A DNA stretch of 64,000 bases from Novosphingobium sp. G106. GTDB taxonomy: Bacteria; Pseudomonadota; Alphaproteobacteria; Sphingomonadales; Sphingomonadaceae. A model generated the notes under the pieces. That model did no database searches. It worked only from the letters and a program-made list of their open reading frames with translations, and was not told the origin of the DNA. The DNA lies in the NCBI RefSeq assembly GCF_019075875.1, contig NZ_JAHOOZ010000002.1:1-64000 (forward strand), read 5' to 3'. This document shows positions 9,923-19,045 of the stretch, piece by piece. Within the stretch, counting starts at the first letter, position 1, and each line of letters begins with the position of its first letter. Made by a program: the position numbers and the translations under genes.

Positions 9923-12444
9923 ATGCGTATCAACCGTACCAAGGCGAGCCTTGCAGGCGCTGCGTCCGCCATCGTCATCGCCGCGAGCGCGCCAGCGGCG
10001 GCCCAGGATGAGTCGGCGGGCAATCTCGGTGACATCGTCGTCACTGCCCGGCGCTCGGAGGAACGCCTACAGGACGTGCCCATCTCGATCACGGTCTTCA
10101 ACCAGCAGCAGATTTCCAATCGCAACGTCGTGACCGCGACCGACCTTGCCATCTATACCCCGTCGCTATCGGTCAATCAGCGGTTCGGCCCTGAGAAGGC
10201 CGCATTCTCGATCCGCGGTTTCGTCCAGGACAGCGGCACCGCGCCATCGGTCGGCGTCTATTTCGCCGACGTGGTGTCCACCCGCGTCCAGGGCGGCACG
10301 ACCTCCGGCGCGACCGCTCCCGTGGGCTCTTTCATGGACCTGCAGAACGTCCAGGTGCTCAAGGGACCTCAGGGCACCCTGTTCGCCGCAATACCACGGG
10401 CGGTGCGGTGCTCCTGGTGCCGCAGAAGCCCACCGACAGGTTGGAGGGCTGGGTCGAGGGTTCGGCCGGCGGATACAATCTGATGCGCGGGCAGATGGTG
10501 CTCAACGTGCCTCTCGCCGATACATTCAAGGTCCGCGTCACGGTAGACCGAAACAAGCGTGACGGCTACGTCAAGAACCACTCGGGAACGGGTGCGGACG
10601 ACTTCGCCAACGTCAACTATTTCGCCGCGCGCCTCAGCATCGTCGCCGATCTAACCCCGGACCTCGAGAACTATACGGTCGCGACCTACAGCCATTCCTT
10701 CGGCCGCGGATATGGCAGCCGCCTGATCGCCTGCGACCAGCGGCAGACCACCGGCATCCTGGGCATCAACGCCCAGGCGGCCTGCGCTCAGATCGCCCGG
10801 CAAAACGCGAGGGGCGACGGCCCATTGGATTCCGACATTTCCAATCCGAACCCCTTCGTCAACCAGCGCACCTGGCAGGTGATCAACACCACGACGTGGC
10901 AAGCCAGCGACGATCTGACGGTCAAGAACATCGCCAGCTATTCAGAGTTCCGGGAAAGGCTGAGCAACAATCTCAACGGCGACAATTTCTTCCTTGGAAC
11001 GACGCCATTCCAGGTCACGTTCCAGGATGTTTTTGATACGACCTCCAACCAGGCGGCCGAATCCGGCTTCACCGAGGAGCTCCAGCTCCACGGCAAGACG
11101 GGAGACGGTCGGTTCGACTGGCAGCTCGGCGCCTACGTCGAGCTCAGCCGGCCGCTGGGCTGGAACCAGGGTCGGACGGGGGCATACGTCAACTGCACCT
11201 CGATCTGCGATATCGCCTGCACCAACCCGCTGGGCTTCGGCTCGATCACCCAGGCGTCCCAGAAGGCATCGTTCGACAGCAAGGGGCTCTATGCTCAGGG
11301 TACCTACAAGCTCACCGATCAATTGAGCATGACCGCAGGCCTGCGCTACACGTGGGACACTACCAAGGTGAGCGCGCGCAGTTCCCGCCTCAATCTAGCC
11401 GTTCCGGCGGCGGGCGTCCCGCAGATCCTGCGCTGCTCGGATCCGCTGAACAACCCGGGCGCCACGCCGGGCACGGGCAAGGTGGTGACGGATATCAACC
11501 AGTGCCTGTACACCTATCCGCTGAACAAGTCGCATGCGCCGACCTGGATGGTCGACCTTGAATACAAGCCCGCTTCGGACCTGCTGTTCTACGCGAAGTA
11601 CGCACGCGGCTACCGCACCGGCGGCATCAACCCGAACAACTTCGGGTTCGAAGCCTGGGATCCCGAGAAGGTCGACACGTACGAACTGGGCGCTAAAGCC
11701 AGCTTCCATGGCGCTGTCAGCGGCTACTTCAATATCACCGGCTTCTACAACGATTTCAGCAATCAGCAACTCTCGGTCGGGGTGAGCCCGGTGCTGGGGA
11801 GCGGCTTCGCGGGCTCGACCGCGGTGGTCAATGCCGGCAAGTCGCGGCTGAGCGGCATCGAGGTGGATCTGTCCGCAACCTTCTTCGACAGCCTGCGCTT
11901 CGATCTCGGCTACGCCTATCTCGACACCGAACTCAAGTCTTTCGTCCCACCCACGATCCCGCCGGCGCTCTCATCCGTCTTCGCAGGTTTCACGCAGAAC
12001 CAGATCGTCGGCGGACCTCTATCGCTCTCGCCAAAGCACCGCGTGACCCTGACGGGAACCTATACGCTGCCGGTCAGCGAACACCTGGGCAGGATTTCCC
12101 TGAGCGCGACCTACGTCTACACCAGCGCCCAGTACTTCAGCCGCGCCGACGATGCGTTCGTTCCATTTCTGGATGGCACCAACTCGGTTCAGCTTCGTAC
12201 CGCGAACATCCCGCTGTGGGACGCCAACCTCGGCCGCCTGCCGGCGACCAACCTCGTCAACCTCAACCTGAACTGGAACGAGTTCCTGGGCCAGCCGATC
12301 GACCTGTCGGCGTTCGTAACCAACGTGACCAACCAGATCTACCCGGTCGCTACCGGCAGCACTCTCTCACAAGGTTACGAAACGGCGATATTCGGCGCGC
12401 CCAGGATGTGGGGTATCCGGATCAAGTATCGCTTCGGGAGCTGA
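9923..12444 (+). pseudogene. TonB-dependent outer-membrane receptor, one frameshift
   Basis: The protein has a signal peptide (ASAIVIAASAPAAAQD) and a plug domain starting DIVVTARRSEERLQDVPISI, with FSIRGFVQDSG and VQVLKGPQGTLF. A long beta-barrel ends in the canonical aromatic tail GIRIKYRFGS. At about 10385 the universally conserved GTLFGRNTTGGA reads GTLFA-, because TTCGGCCGC has become TTCGCCGC, a one-base loss. The barrel then continues in the other frame to 12444. Restored length is about 840 residues, typical for sphingomonad receptors. AGGGGGAGGA lies just before the ATG. Co-location with the sulfatase suggests a sulfated aromatic or carbohydrate ligand. Confidence 0.87.
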
Positions 12445-12583
12445 CCGGCGACAGAGGCCAGGTCCCTGATCGTTAGCGCTTCCAGCTATGATCGGGGATC
12501 GGAAGCCCGAGGAACAGATGCGTTCCCCCCACGGAGTCGCTTGAACCGGTGAAGCGGCTCGTAAGCGGAATGCTACGGCGAGG

Positions 12584-12905
12584 ATGGACAAATCGGAGAT
12601 CGCATTGCCCACCAGCAGGCAATTGAGCGCCGAGCATCTGATGGTCGACGGAGGATATGCGTCGGTCAGCACCCGTCGCGTGACGTCGCAGGCTTCGATC
12701 AAGCCGGCGTTGGTCCACTACTACTTCAAAACGACGGACAATCTGTTCCTGGGCGTATTCGATCGCGCTGCAATGAAGCGTCGGGTCCGGATCGGCAAGG
12801 AGCTCGCATCCGATGCGCCGCTCCACGCCCTCTGGAAGCTTGCGTCCGATTTGCGGCTTTCAGCGCTTATGGCCGAGTTCAATGCTGCGGCCAATCACCG
12901 CAAAG
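12584..12905 (+). pseudogene. TetR-family regulator, truncated by an IS end
   Basis: The fragment AEHLMVDGGYASVSTRRV then SQASIKPALVHYYFKTTDNL is a TetR DNA-binding helix-turn-helix with the recognition-helix KPALVHYYF. About 100 residues remain. At ANHRK the reading meets TGAACCGCGCCGGGTTTGCC at 12906, which looks like the terminus of an IS3-family element, and a stop follows shortly. The ligand-binding domain is lost. It lies 140 bp after the TonB receptor gene in the same direction, so it may once have regulated that locus. Confidence 0.72.
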
Positions 12906-13045
12906 TGAACCGCGCCGGGTTTGCCGGAGGCATTGGGTTGTGAGGCACGCTGTCATATCGATGTTGTCCGCGGCAGCATAATATTGTTCTTCGGCCTCGG
13001 CAGGCGGGATGTTGCCGATGCGTTCGGGAAGTGGCAAAGTGTAGG
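12906..13045 (-). mobile_element. IS3-family element remnant (transposase 3' end)
   Basis: On the minus strand the reading ERIGNIPPAEAEEQYYAAAD followed by NIDMTA matches the conserved C-terminus of IS3-group OrfB transposases (IGNIPPAEAE..YY). The terminal sequence TGAACCGCGCCGGG begins at 12906, inside the tetR coding sequence. The other end of the element was not found before the recombinase gene at 13221, so only a short scar remains. Confidence 0.62.
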
Positions 13046-13220
13046 TGGCACTTAACGCTGACGCGGTACTTCGGGGCTATCCACTTGTGGGACTCACACT
13101 TGTCTTCCCTCACACCCTCCGAGAGGTCTGGAGTCTGGAGGGCGCTCCCCTGCCCTCGTCAGTCGAGGAAGATGACCGTGAGTGCCTTCCTAGGGCAAGT
13201 CCCGGCCGGAATGGTGGCCG

Positions 13221-14504
13221 TCATCCCCTAACCTCGCGCAGCATCCGCGCGGTCGCATTGGAAGCCGGTGCAAGCTTTCGGCCGTATCGCAGTGCGGTGG
13301 ACGTCGATGTCCACCGCAGTGCCTGGGCGATAGGGCCAGCATCCTCGCCGCTGGCGAAGAGATCTTGCGTGAGGCCGACCCTGAGCGAATGCGTACTCAG
13401 CGCCTCAATCGCCGCGACGAGTTCCTTGCCGACGAGATTGACCAGATGCTCGTCGGCGGCGCGCATGGCGGTGCGCTTGATGATCAGTCGCACCGCCGCC
13501 GGCGTCAACGCTTCCTCGCCGATGATATAGGTTGTCGACGCCAGCACGGATTTCGCTTCAGCGCCCACTCGCGCGCCGACAGACAGCCGCCACTGAAAGC
13601 CTGGCGGCGCCGGTAACGACCGGGGTGGCTCGGCTTCGCGCGCTTTCGTCCGTACCACGCCGATGCGACGGAACAGCGGCCCTTCACGAATCGCGCTGGC
13701 ATTGCACCATGCTGCAACGCGCCGCATCGTGTCGGGCGACAGCCAAGCGTAGGCCCCCTGCCCTTCCTGGTCGGTCTTTGAGCGCGGCACGGTGAGTACC
13801 GCGGAGCCATCGCTCTGGGTGGCGAGATGGTCGCACGTCACCCGCACCAGTTCCGAGACGCGCAGCCCGGTGTCGTAGGCAAGCGAGAGCAGCGCCGCAT
13901 CGCGCAACCCGGGTAGCGTTCCCGGGCAGGCCTGCAGCAATGCGCTCAAGGTGAACCCCTTGGCGGGCTCGGCGCCGATACCCTCACCAAATCGCAATGG
14001 CCCCGCCTGCCGCTGAGCCACCCCCACCCGGCGCCGAAACCCGCGCAGCGCATCGCGCACGATGCTCCCGCGCGTCGGGCTCGTCACGCCGAGCAGCCCG
14101 TGGATGACCGCCAAGCTGGCGAGCCTGCGGCCAACCGTCGCCGGCTTAAGCTTCCGGCTTTCGCAATCTTCGAGGTAAGCGACGATCTGCGCCTCGTTCG
14201 CGGGCAGGCCGATCCCCCGCGCGCGCGTACAAAACGCCGCATAGCAGGCAAGATCGTTGGCGAGCGCCTTGACGCTCGCCGGTGCGCGCGCCTCGAGGCT
14301 CTTGCGGAAGGCGAGGCGGTCGATTGCTCCGCCCTGGCCGATGAGGCCAACAAGCAGCGCGGTCAGTTGCGCGACGCGGTTCGCAGCCCGATCCCCATGC
14401 CGGCGCGGCAGCGGCGCTTCAGCGGCGGTACGGACCATCACCAGCTCGCCAGCGATTCCCGGCATGGTGGTGACGGATCGAGAAGAGGGAGAATTCACGG
14501 GCAT
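13221..14504 (-). CDS. Tyrosine site-specific recombinase
   Basis: This 427-residue protein belongs to the phage-integrase family. The N-terminal core-binding region reads AFRKSLEARAPASVKALAND then YAAFCTRARG. The catalytic set is visible: Arg in YDTGLRVSELVRV, a Lys near PRSKTDQEGQG, His-x-x-Arg in STHSLRVGLTQDLF, Trp in LRWTS, and the nucleophilic Tyr in TALRYGRKL near the C-terminus. The insert between PLFRRIGVV and TTYIIGEEAL is larger than in XerC/D. The ATG at 14504 is kept, although MPGIAGELV at 14465 is an alternative. It faces away from the gene at 14668, with an inverted repeat between them. It could be the integrase of an island or a plasmid resolution recombinase. Confidence 0.88.
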   Translation of the reverse strand: MPVNSPSSRSVTTMPGIAGELVMVRTAAEAPLPRRHGDRAANRVAQLTALLVGLIGQGGAIDRLAFRKSLEARAPASVKALANDLACYAAFCTRARGIGLPANEAQIVAYLEDCESRKLKPATVGRRLASLAVIHGLLGVTSPTRGSIVRDALRGFRRRVGVAQRQAGPLRFGEGIGAEPAKGFTLSALLQACPGTLPGLRDAALLSLAYDTGLRVSELVRVTCDHLATQSDGSAVLTVPRSKTDQEGQGAYAWLSPDTMRRVAAWCNASAIREGPLFRRIGVVRTKAREAEPPRSLPAPPGFQWRLSVGARVGAEAKSVLASTTYIIGEEALTPAAVRLIIKRTAMRAADEHLVNLVGKELVAAIEALSTHSLRVGLTQDLFASGEDAGPIAQALRWTSTSTALRYGRKLAPASNATARMLREVRG

Positions 14505-14536
14505 GGACGTCTGATACGCAATTGCTGTGGCGACGT

Positions 14537-14567
14537 CACTATCGATAATATCCCATTAGCGATAGTG
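14537..14567. repeat. 8-bp inverted repeat between recombinase and divergent gene
   Basis: CACTATCG at 14537-14544 is mirrored by CGATAGTG at 14560-14567 around a 15-bp AT-rich centre. A second, imperfect TCGCTATAC/TAGCGATGC pair follows near 14615-14635. The spacing suits either a tyrosine-recombinase core site or an operator shared by the two divergent genes. Confidence 0.5.
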
Positions 14568-14667
14568 CATGAATTCCGTAGTTCCTGTTGTTGTATAGCT
14601 TTCTGATGTTCGCTATACATCCGTAGCGATGCATTGATTTTCCAGCGTTTTATCGGACAGGACAGCC

Positions 14668-15831
14668 ATGGCCTACCCCGGCGATGTTCCCACGCTCGAG
14701 ACGGAGGCACTGCTCGCGCTCGGCCGCCTCGATGGCGCGCTCGGCGCGGCGCGGCCGCGGACGCTGCGCCTGCTCGCCGGCCAGCAGTTGCGGACCCTGC
14801 TCATCACCGCGCTGCGCCAGGAGGGGCATAGCTTCACCGATCAGCGCTTCCACGCCTGGTGCGCCGGCCTCGCGACGCTGTCCGATGCCCCGCCGCGCCA
14901 CCTCCGCGCGCCCCGGGCGGTGTGCGAGGCGATCCTCACCGAGCTCGCGCACAGCAGCTGGGAGCCCCTCGCCGCGCTCGCCGCCAAGTTCTCCGCGGCG
15001 CTGCTGGCGCCCCAGGATCATGAGGACAGCGTGCCAGACGCAGAGACCGGGCACGCCGCCGCTCACAGCCTGGTCACCGGGGCACGCAACCTGATCGAAG
15101 CGCTTGAACCCTCGCCGCTACCACTGCCCGCGCTGGCGCAGCTTCACCGCGCGGTCGCTGCGCATATCCGCTTCGCGCCGCCCGAACGCGCCCTCGTGCC
15201 GATCAGCCTCGGCGCAATGCGGCTGACCGTCGAGCGCGCAGCGCTGCCCTCCCCGCGCTGGGCTCTCGAAATGCTCTGGGGCGAACACTGGCGCGCCGCT
15301 GGGCTCCTCGCCCACGCCCTCCCCTTCCCCGGCCTCATCCGCCTTGATGCTTCGCCAGATGCGGCCGGGCCGGGCGAAGCGCGCATCATCGTGGCGGGCG
15401 CACTGCGCGAGGTCGCGCAAAGCCTGGGCGGTAGCCTGGTCAAAGCGGGCCAGCTTAGTCGGCGCATCGATGACCTCCAACCTGGTCGCCGGCGCACCTC
15501 GCGCGCACCGGCGCTGCTTGAACTGCTGGCAGGCTTTGGGCCGCTGCGCTCGGCGCAGATCGAAACGTTGCTGGGCGCCACCCGACTTGGCGTCCGCACG
15601 ATGCTCGCCGCGCTGGGTGACATCGGTGTACTCGAGCGCACCACCCTCGCGGGCGTGTGCCTCTATTCAGTCAACCTCAGTGCTCACCCGGCACCCGATG
15701 TCAGCGAGCCAGCAGCTGGCTTTGCTTTCTCGTCCGCGGCATTGGGTGAGTACGATGCCGCGATGGCGGGCATCGAGGCGCTGCTGAATCGCAGCGGCGT
15801 GCCCCTGGCTGATGCCGAGGAAGACGACTAA
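14668..15831 (+). CDS. Hypothetical protein with C-terminal winged-helix-like region
   Basis: This intact 387-residue protein is Ala- and Leu-rich. Its N-terminal part contains LLALGRLDGALGAARPRTLR, similar in pattern to the start of RHE_PE00001/DUF1612-type proteins and Fic N-terminal regions. The C-terminal part LELLAGFGPLRSAQIETLLG then VRTMLAALGDIGVLERTT reads as a winged helix-turn-helix. A role in DNA binding next to the divergent recombinase is plausible but unproven. The ATG at 14668 follows GGACAG; there is no competing start. No catalytic motif was seen. Confidence 0.7.
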   Translation: MAYPGDVPTLETEALLALGRLDGALGAARPRTLRLLAGQQLRTLLITALRQEGHSFTDQRFHAWCAGLATLSDAPPRHLRAPRAVCEAILTELAHSSWEPLAALAAKFSAALLAPQDHEDSVPDAETGHAAAHSLVTGARNLIEALEPSPLPLPALAQLHRAVAAHIRFAPPERALVPISLGAMRLTVERAALPSPRWALEMLWGEHWRAAGLLAHALPFPGLIRLDASPDAAGPGEARIIVAGALREVAQSLGGSLVKAGQLSRRIDDLQPGRRRTSRAPALLELLAGFGPLRSAQIETLLGATRLGVRTMLAALGDIGVLERTTLAGVCLYSVNLSAHPAPDVSEPAAGFAFSSAALGEYDAAMAGIEALLNRSGVPLADAEEDD

Positions 15832-16835
15832 CCTTGCGGCCTGCCGACGCCGCTAGGAGCAGCAATTCGCGTCCAAACAGCGGAACAGCCCGAAAATCAC
15901 CCTAACAATTTGATTTATAAATCTATTTTAGACGTTCCCGGAAAGGCCCCTTACAGCGCGAAAACGCAGCCTCAGATGGGCAAGGGTGCGGCGACCTCGC
16001 CAACGCGCTCTACGGGATTCTGAGGGCAAAATTCGGCAAAAACGTCCTTTTGTGGTTCCGAGCGCGGCCTCTCAACGAGCGACCCGTCGCATGACCAGGC
16101 CCACGGGTACAGACTATGGTACGGTTGCCTCGGGGGCAACGAGCCTTCGCCTTCAGCACATTCGGGCTCGACCCGAGCAAAGCTAACGCCGGCAAGGCAA
16201 CAAGACGCTCGAAGCGATCCGAGGTGCTCTGTCGCTCGCTGTGTGCCAACACCAGCAGCGCACGGTGCCAGACGGAACGGGTTGGCGACAAACCGGGCGC
16301 GGTAGGCCGTTTGGCTTCCCCGCAGACCTCTATTCTTCGCGCCCGTGAGCTGGCCCAGAAAGTAGTGATCGAATGCGTCCGTCGCCGCGGTCGGTGGCAA
16401 GCGGCGATGCTGGGCTTGAGCGCGATGACCCGATCTTTGGGCGATGTGGTTTGCGTTCGATCAACCGCTCTGTGCTGACAGAGTCTTTTCATGACTTCGG
16501 GATTGGCGGCACTCCGGAAGGTGCTACGTCGCTTCGCGACACTTAGGGCAGGCGTGGCGGTAGGGGCGTCCTCGATCGCCTGAGCAAGCCGTAGAGCCGT
16601 TTCTGTGGCATACATCAGCCCTCTGACCTTAGCTGTGGTTCACTGGCTTTGGGGAAGGATCGAAAGATGGGATCCAACTTCCCCGGTCAAGCGCCCTTCT
16701 CCCTATCCCAATATCTTCAATAGAGAGGATTTGCCGTAGGCGCCGTTAATTCCTTTAGAAGATAGGATACAAGGTTAAGCTGTGGACGCAGCTAGAGCGA
16801 CTCACGGGATCATCGCGAGTCGAGGCAACATGGCT
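15832..16835. other. 1-kb stretch without a confident gene
   Basis: Several long open frames overlap on both strands, but none shows a domain, a good ribosome-binding site or plausible composition. An AT-rich segment lies at 15900-15935. The region leads into the iteron cluster and may carry replication-origin functions on its right side, but nothing specific can be shown. Confidence 0.45.
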
Positions 16836-16940
16836 GTTCCTGAAATACCGTCTTAGCGTTCCTGAAATACCCAATGTAGCGTTCCTGTTGGACCGTGATT
16901 CGGTTCCTGAAGTACCGTGATCCGTTCCTGAAATACCGTG
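16836..16940 (+). repeat. oriV: Iteron array, probable plasmid replication origin
   Basis: Five direct repeats of GTTCCTGAAATACCGT or close variants begin at 16836, 16858, 16881, 16903 and 16924. The spacing is 21-23 bp, two helical turns, so all lie on one face of the DNA. The copy at 16881 is degenerate (GTTCCTGTTGGACCGT). Such arrays bind the cognate replication initiator. A repA gene of the RPA family lies about 1 kb away, and further single copies occur at 17374, 17782 and 17833. A perfect 16-bp palindrome follows at 16976. Confidence 0.82.
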
Positions 16941-16975
16941 CCGCTTTGCGCTCATCAGACGGGGTACGAGCCGCG

Positions 16976-16991
16976 GTAAAACGCGTTTTAC
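16976..16991. promoter_or_regulatory. Perfect palindrome GTAAAACGCGTTTTAC, copy 1
   Basis: This 16-bp perfect dyad stands 36 bp beyond the last iteron. An identical copy lies at 18991-19006 in front of repA. Only these two copies were seen in the window. Candidates are a parS centromere site for the ParB encoded next door or an operator for RepA, ParA or ParB. Confidence 0.6.
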
Positions 16992-17373
16992 TCTGCTAGA
17001 AGTCGCGGAATTGCGGGGGTTTTGGGTATTTTCAGCGCTCCATCTCATCCGGGCAGCAGGCGTCCTGTCAGGCCGCGGATATGGCGGCATTGATAGTCGT
17101 AAATGGGCAATTAGGGCATTACGACGATTCCCTCACGGTACTTTGGGAACGGGTCGTCTGTATGGATAGGAGGTATCCATAACATCGGTACCGCCGGCAC
17201 GGCCTTCCGGCCGGTCTGACATAGTCCGAGCTCGCAATTTCTATGGCTATTACGCCGTTTCGCTGCCCAACGATGGAGGGTCGGGCGACATGCTGCTTTC
17301 GATCGAGTGGGGAGATCTTGCGGCATCGAGCCGCGACCCAGCTTTGTTGATCGGGTGAGGTCTGGCTTTGTCT

Positions 17374-17388
17374 CGGTACTTCAGGAAC
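17374..17388 (-). repeat. Isolated iteron copy, inverted
   Basis: CGGTACTTCAGGAAC is the reverse complement of the iteron core GTTCCTGAAGTACCG seen at 16903. It lies about 430 bp from the main cluster and points towards it. Distant inverted copies are known in iteron plasmids as handcuffing or autoregulatory sites, which is the inference here. Confidence 0.6.
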
Positions 17389-17781
17389 GCCGCTGCTTGG
17401 ATGAGGCGATTCGGATGGGCCTGGCAATAGCGCAACCGCCCTCCCCTGCCCGACCAGCGGCGATGCCGACATCGGTGGTCCATTTGGGACGCTTCAATTC
17501 ATGTCTGGAATTGTCGGCGCGCGCTCTGCTCGGATGCCCGTTCCTAATGTACCCGGTTATTGACATGTGGCCGATTTGGAAGCTTTTTCGATGATACCGC
17601 ATCCTGCGCGTCGGCCGCGTGCTTACGGCGGCGATCAAGACCAACATGACTATGTGAGAATCCCCGGCGGAGGCATCTCCAGGATAAGTGCGGCGCTGAC
17701 TAGCTGGATTTGAGAGTGCCGAGCCTCGGCCACTGTGGCATTCGTAGGTTCGGCGCGTACAACGTCGGACTCATCGAAAGA

Positions 17782-17796
17782 CGGTACTTCAGGAAC
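17782..17796 (-). repeat. Isolated iteron copy, inverted, near repA 3' end
   Basis: CGGTACTTCAGGAAC occurs again, identical to the copy at 17374. It forms a loose inverted pair with the forward variant at 17833. It lies just beyond the stop codon of the repA C-terminal frame. Confidence 0.6.
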
Positions 17797-17832
17797 GTGA
17801 TCCTGAACCTGGTTTGGACGCGGTTCGTACGT

Positions 17833-17847
17833 TCCCGAAGTACTGAG
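17833..17847 (+). repeat. Isolated iteron variant, forward
   Basis: GTTCCCGAAGTACTG matches the iteron GTTCCTGAAGTACCG at 13 of 15 positions. It ends 7 bp before the stop of the repA C-terminal frame. Confidence 0.5.
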
Positions 17848-17853
17848 CCTCTG

Positions 17854-18971
17854 TCAGGTCGCGGCGCGTTGTTTTGAGCAGAACGTCGCGAAGATTTGGG
17901 TGATGTTCTTCGTGTCGTATGCAATCCCGCGTTGCCTCAGGAACGAACGAAAGTCGTCGGCTACGAGCCCGTGATCACGCTGTGGCTCGGGTAGGTTTGC
18001 CCGCGCGATCGCGCTAAAGGCGCTGTGCGCTATATGACCATATTCCGGAAACCCAACCACGGGCGAGGCGTCCATCTTGCTCTGCGCGGAGGCGATGGGC
18101 TTTTCGCGTAAAGCGGAGGGCGGGGCAGGGGAGGGGCTCCTGCCGGGATGTCGCGCCTGATCATGCGCAACAAGGGCTCGGCCTCGCCGCGCAGTTCAAT
18201 CTCCAAGGCGTAGCCAGGGAGCGCATTCTCCTTTGCGATCTTCGTCATCTCGAACTTGAAGCGGCGGTAATCGCCCTCCGCGCCCGATTTCTCGAATAGT
18301 GTGGGCATGGAGATCGCGAAACCATCCGTACCGGCACCGCCGGCGTGCTTGCGCGCGACGCGGTACAGCCAGCGCTCTCTTCCTCCTGTCAACGAGAAGT
18401 AGGCAGGGTCGATGGCAAGCACGCCGCCTTCCATGAGGACGCCGTCGTAAAACCATTTTGCGAGGGTGATGCGCATGCCGCGTACGTTGCCGGCGCGATC
18501 CTTGAGCTGGCTGTAGCTGTCAATCCAGGAGAACGTGGTCTCCACGGCGTCACCAGAACGAATATTGGTCTTCACTGTGGTCGACTGAAGCCGATCGAGG
18601 GCATTGCCCAGCAAGTCATAGGCTCTACCGCCAACCTCGCGCTTCAGTGTTTTGAGCATGTCGTAAGGTACGACGTTTAAGGTTTGCGGAATGTCGTTGG
18701 TACCACGACGTTTGTGCTCGATGAGGACCGACGCGCAGTAGATGAGGATGTCGAGGTCATAGATCGTTGCAAGGCCATATTCGGAGTTGGCCGAGACGTG
18801 GACCGTAATCTTTCGATCGGGACTGATATAGTCGATCGGCTTCAGGCGCTTGCGTTTCGACAGAGAGAAGAATGGCCGCTCCATCGTCTCACGCTGGTCG
18901 CGAAGGGGCAGTGCCGTGAGCTGCGGCAGAAAGAGATCGACTTGACCATCTTCACGGAATTCCTGTGACAT
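17854..18971 (-). pseudogene. repA: Replication initiator RepA (RPA family), C-terminal frameshift
   Basis: The independent start is the ATG at 18971, preceded by AGGA; the protein begins MSQEFREDGQVDLFLPQL. The body has features of RPA-type initiators: ERPFFSLSKRKRLKPIDYIS, VSANSEYGLATIYDLDILIY, TNDIPQTLNVVPYDMLKTL and SWIDSYSQLKDRAG. After RRDIPAGAPPLPRP, within a G-rich run near 18106-18135, the sense moves to another frame. That frame reads LREKPIASAQSKMDASPVVG and finishes FRSFLRQRGIAYDTKNITQI to 17854, a typical helical C-terminus. Restored length is about 370 residues. As read, the upstream parB frame runs straight into this gene without a stop. It binds the nearby iterons by inference. 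Confidence 0.8.
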
Positions 18972-18990
18972 CTCACGTCCTGCAACGCGG

Positions 18991-19006
18991 GTAAAACGCG
19001 TTTTAC
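18991..19006. promoter_or_regulatory. Perfect palindrome GTAAAACGCGTTTTAC, copy 2, repA operator
   Basis: This copy lies 19 bp upstream of the repA ATG at 18971, in the interval between the inferred parB stop and repA. That position suits translational or transcriptional control of repA, or a centromere-type ParB site. It is identical to the copy at 16976-16991. Confidence 0.6.
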
Positions 19007-19045
19007 TACAAGATAAGTATTTGAAAATAAGACGTAAAAGTGGAT

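Noticed and set aside
12895..13220. Additional genes between tetR and the recombinase gene
   Set aside because: Apart from the IS3 transposase tail no frame has sense on either strand.
16010..16615. 201-codon open frame on the minus strand next to the iterons
   Set aside because: It has Arg/Thr/Ser-rich composition, no family and no ribosome-binding site. It was left as an unassigned region.
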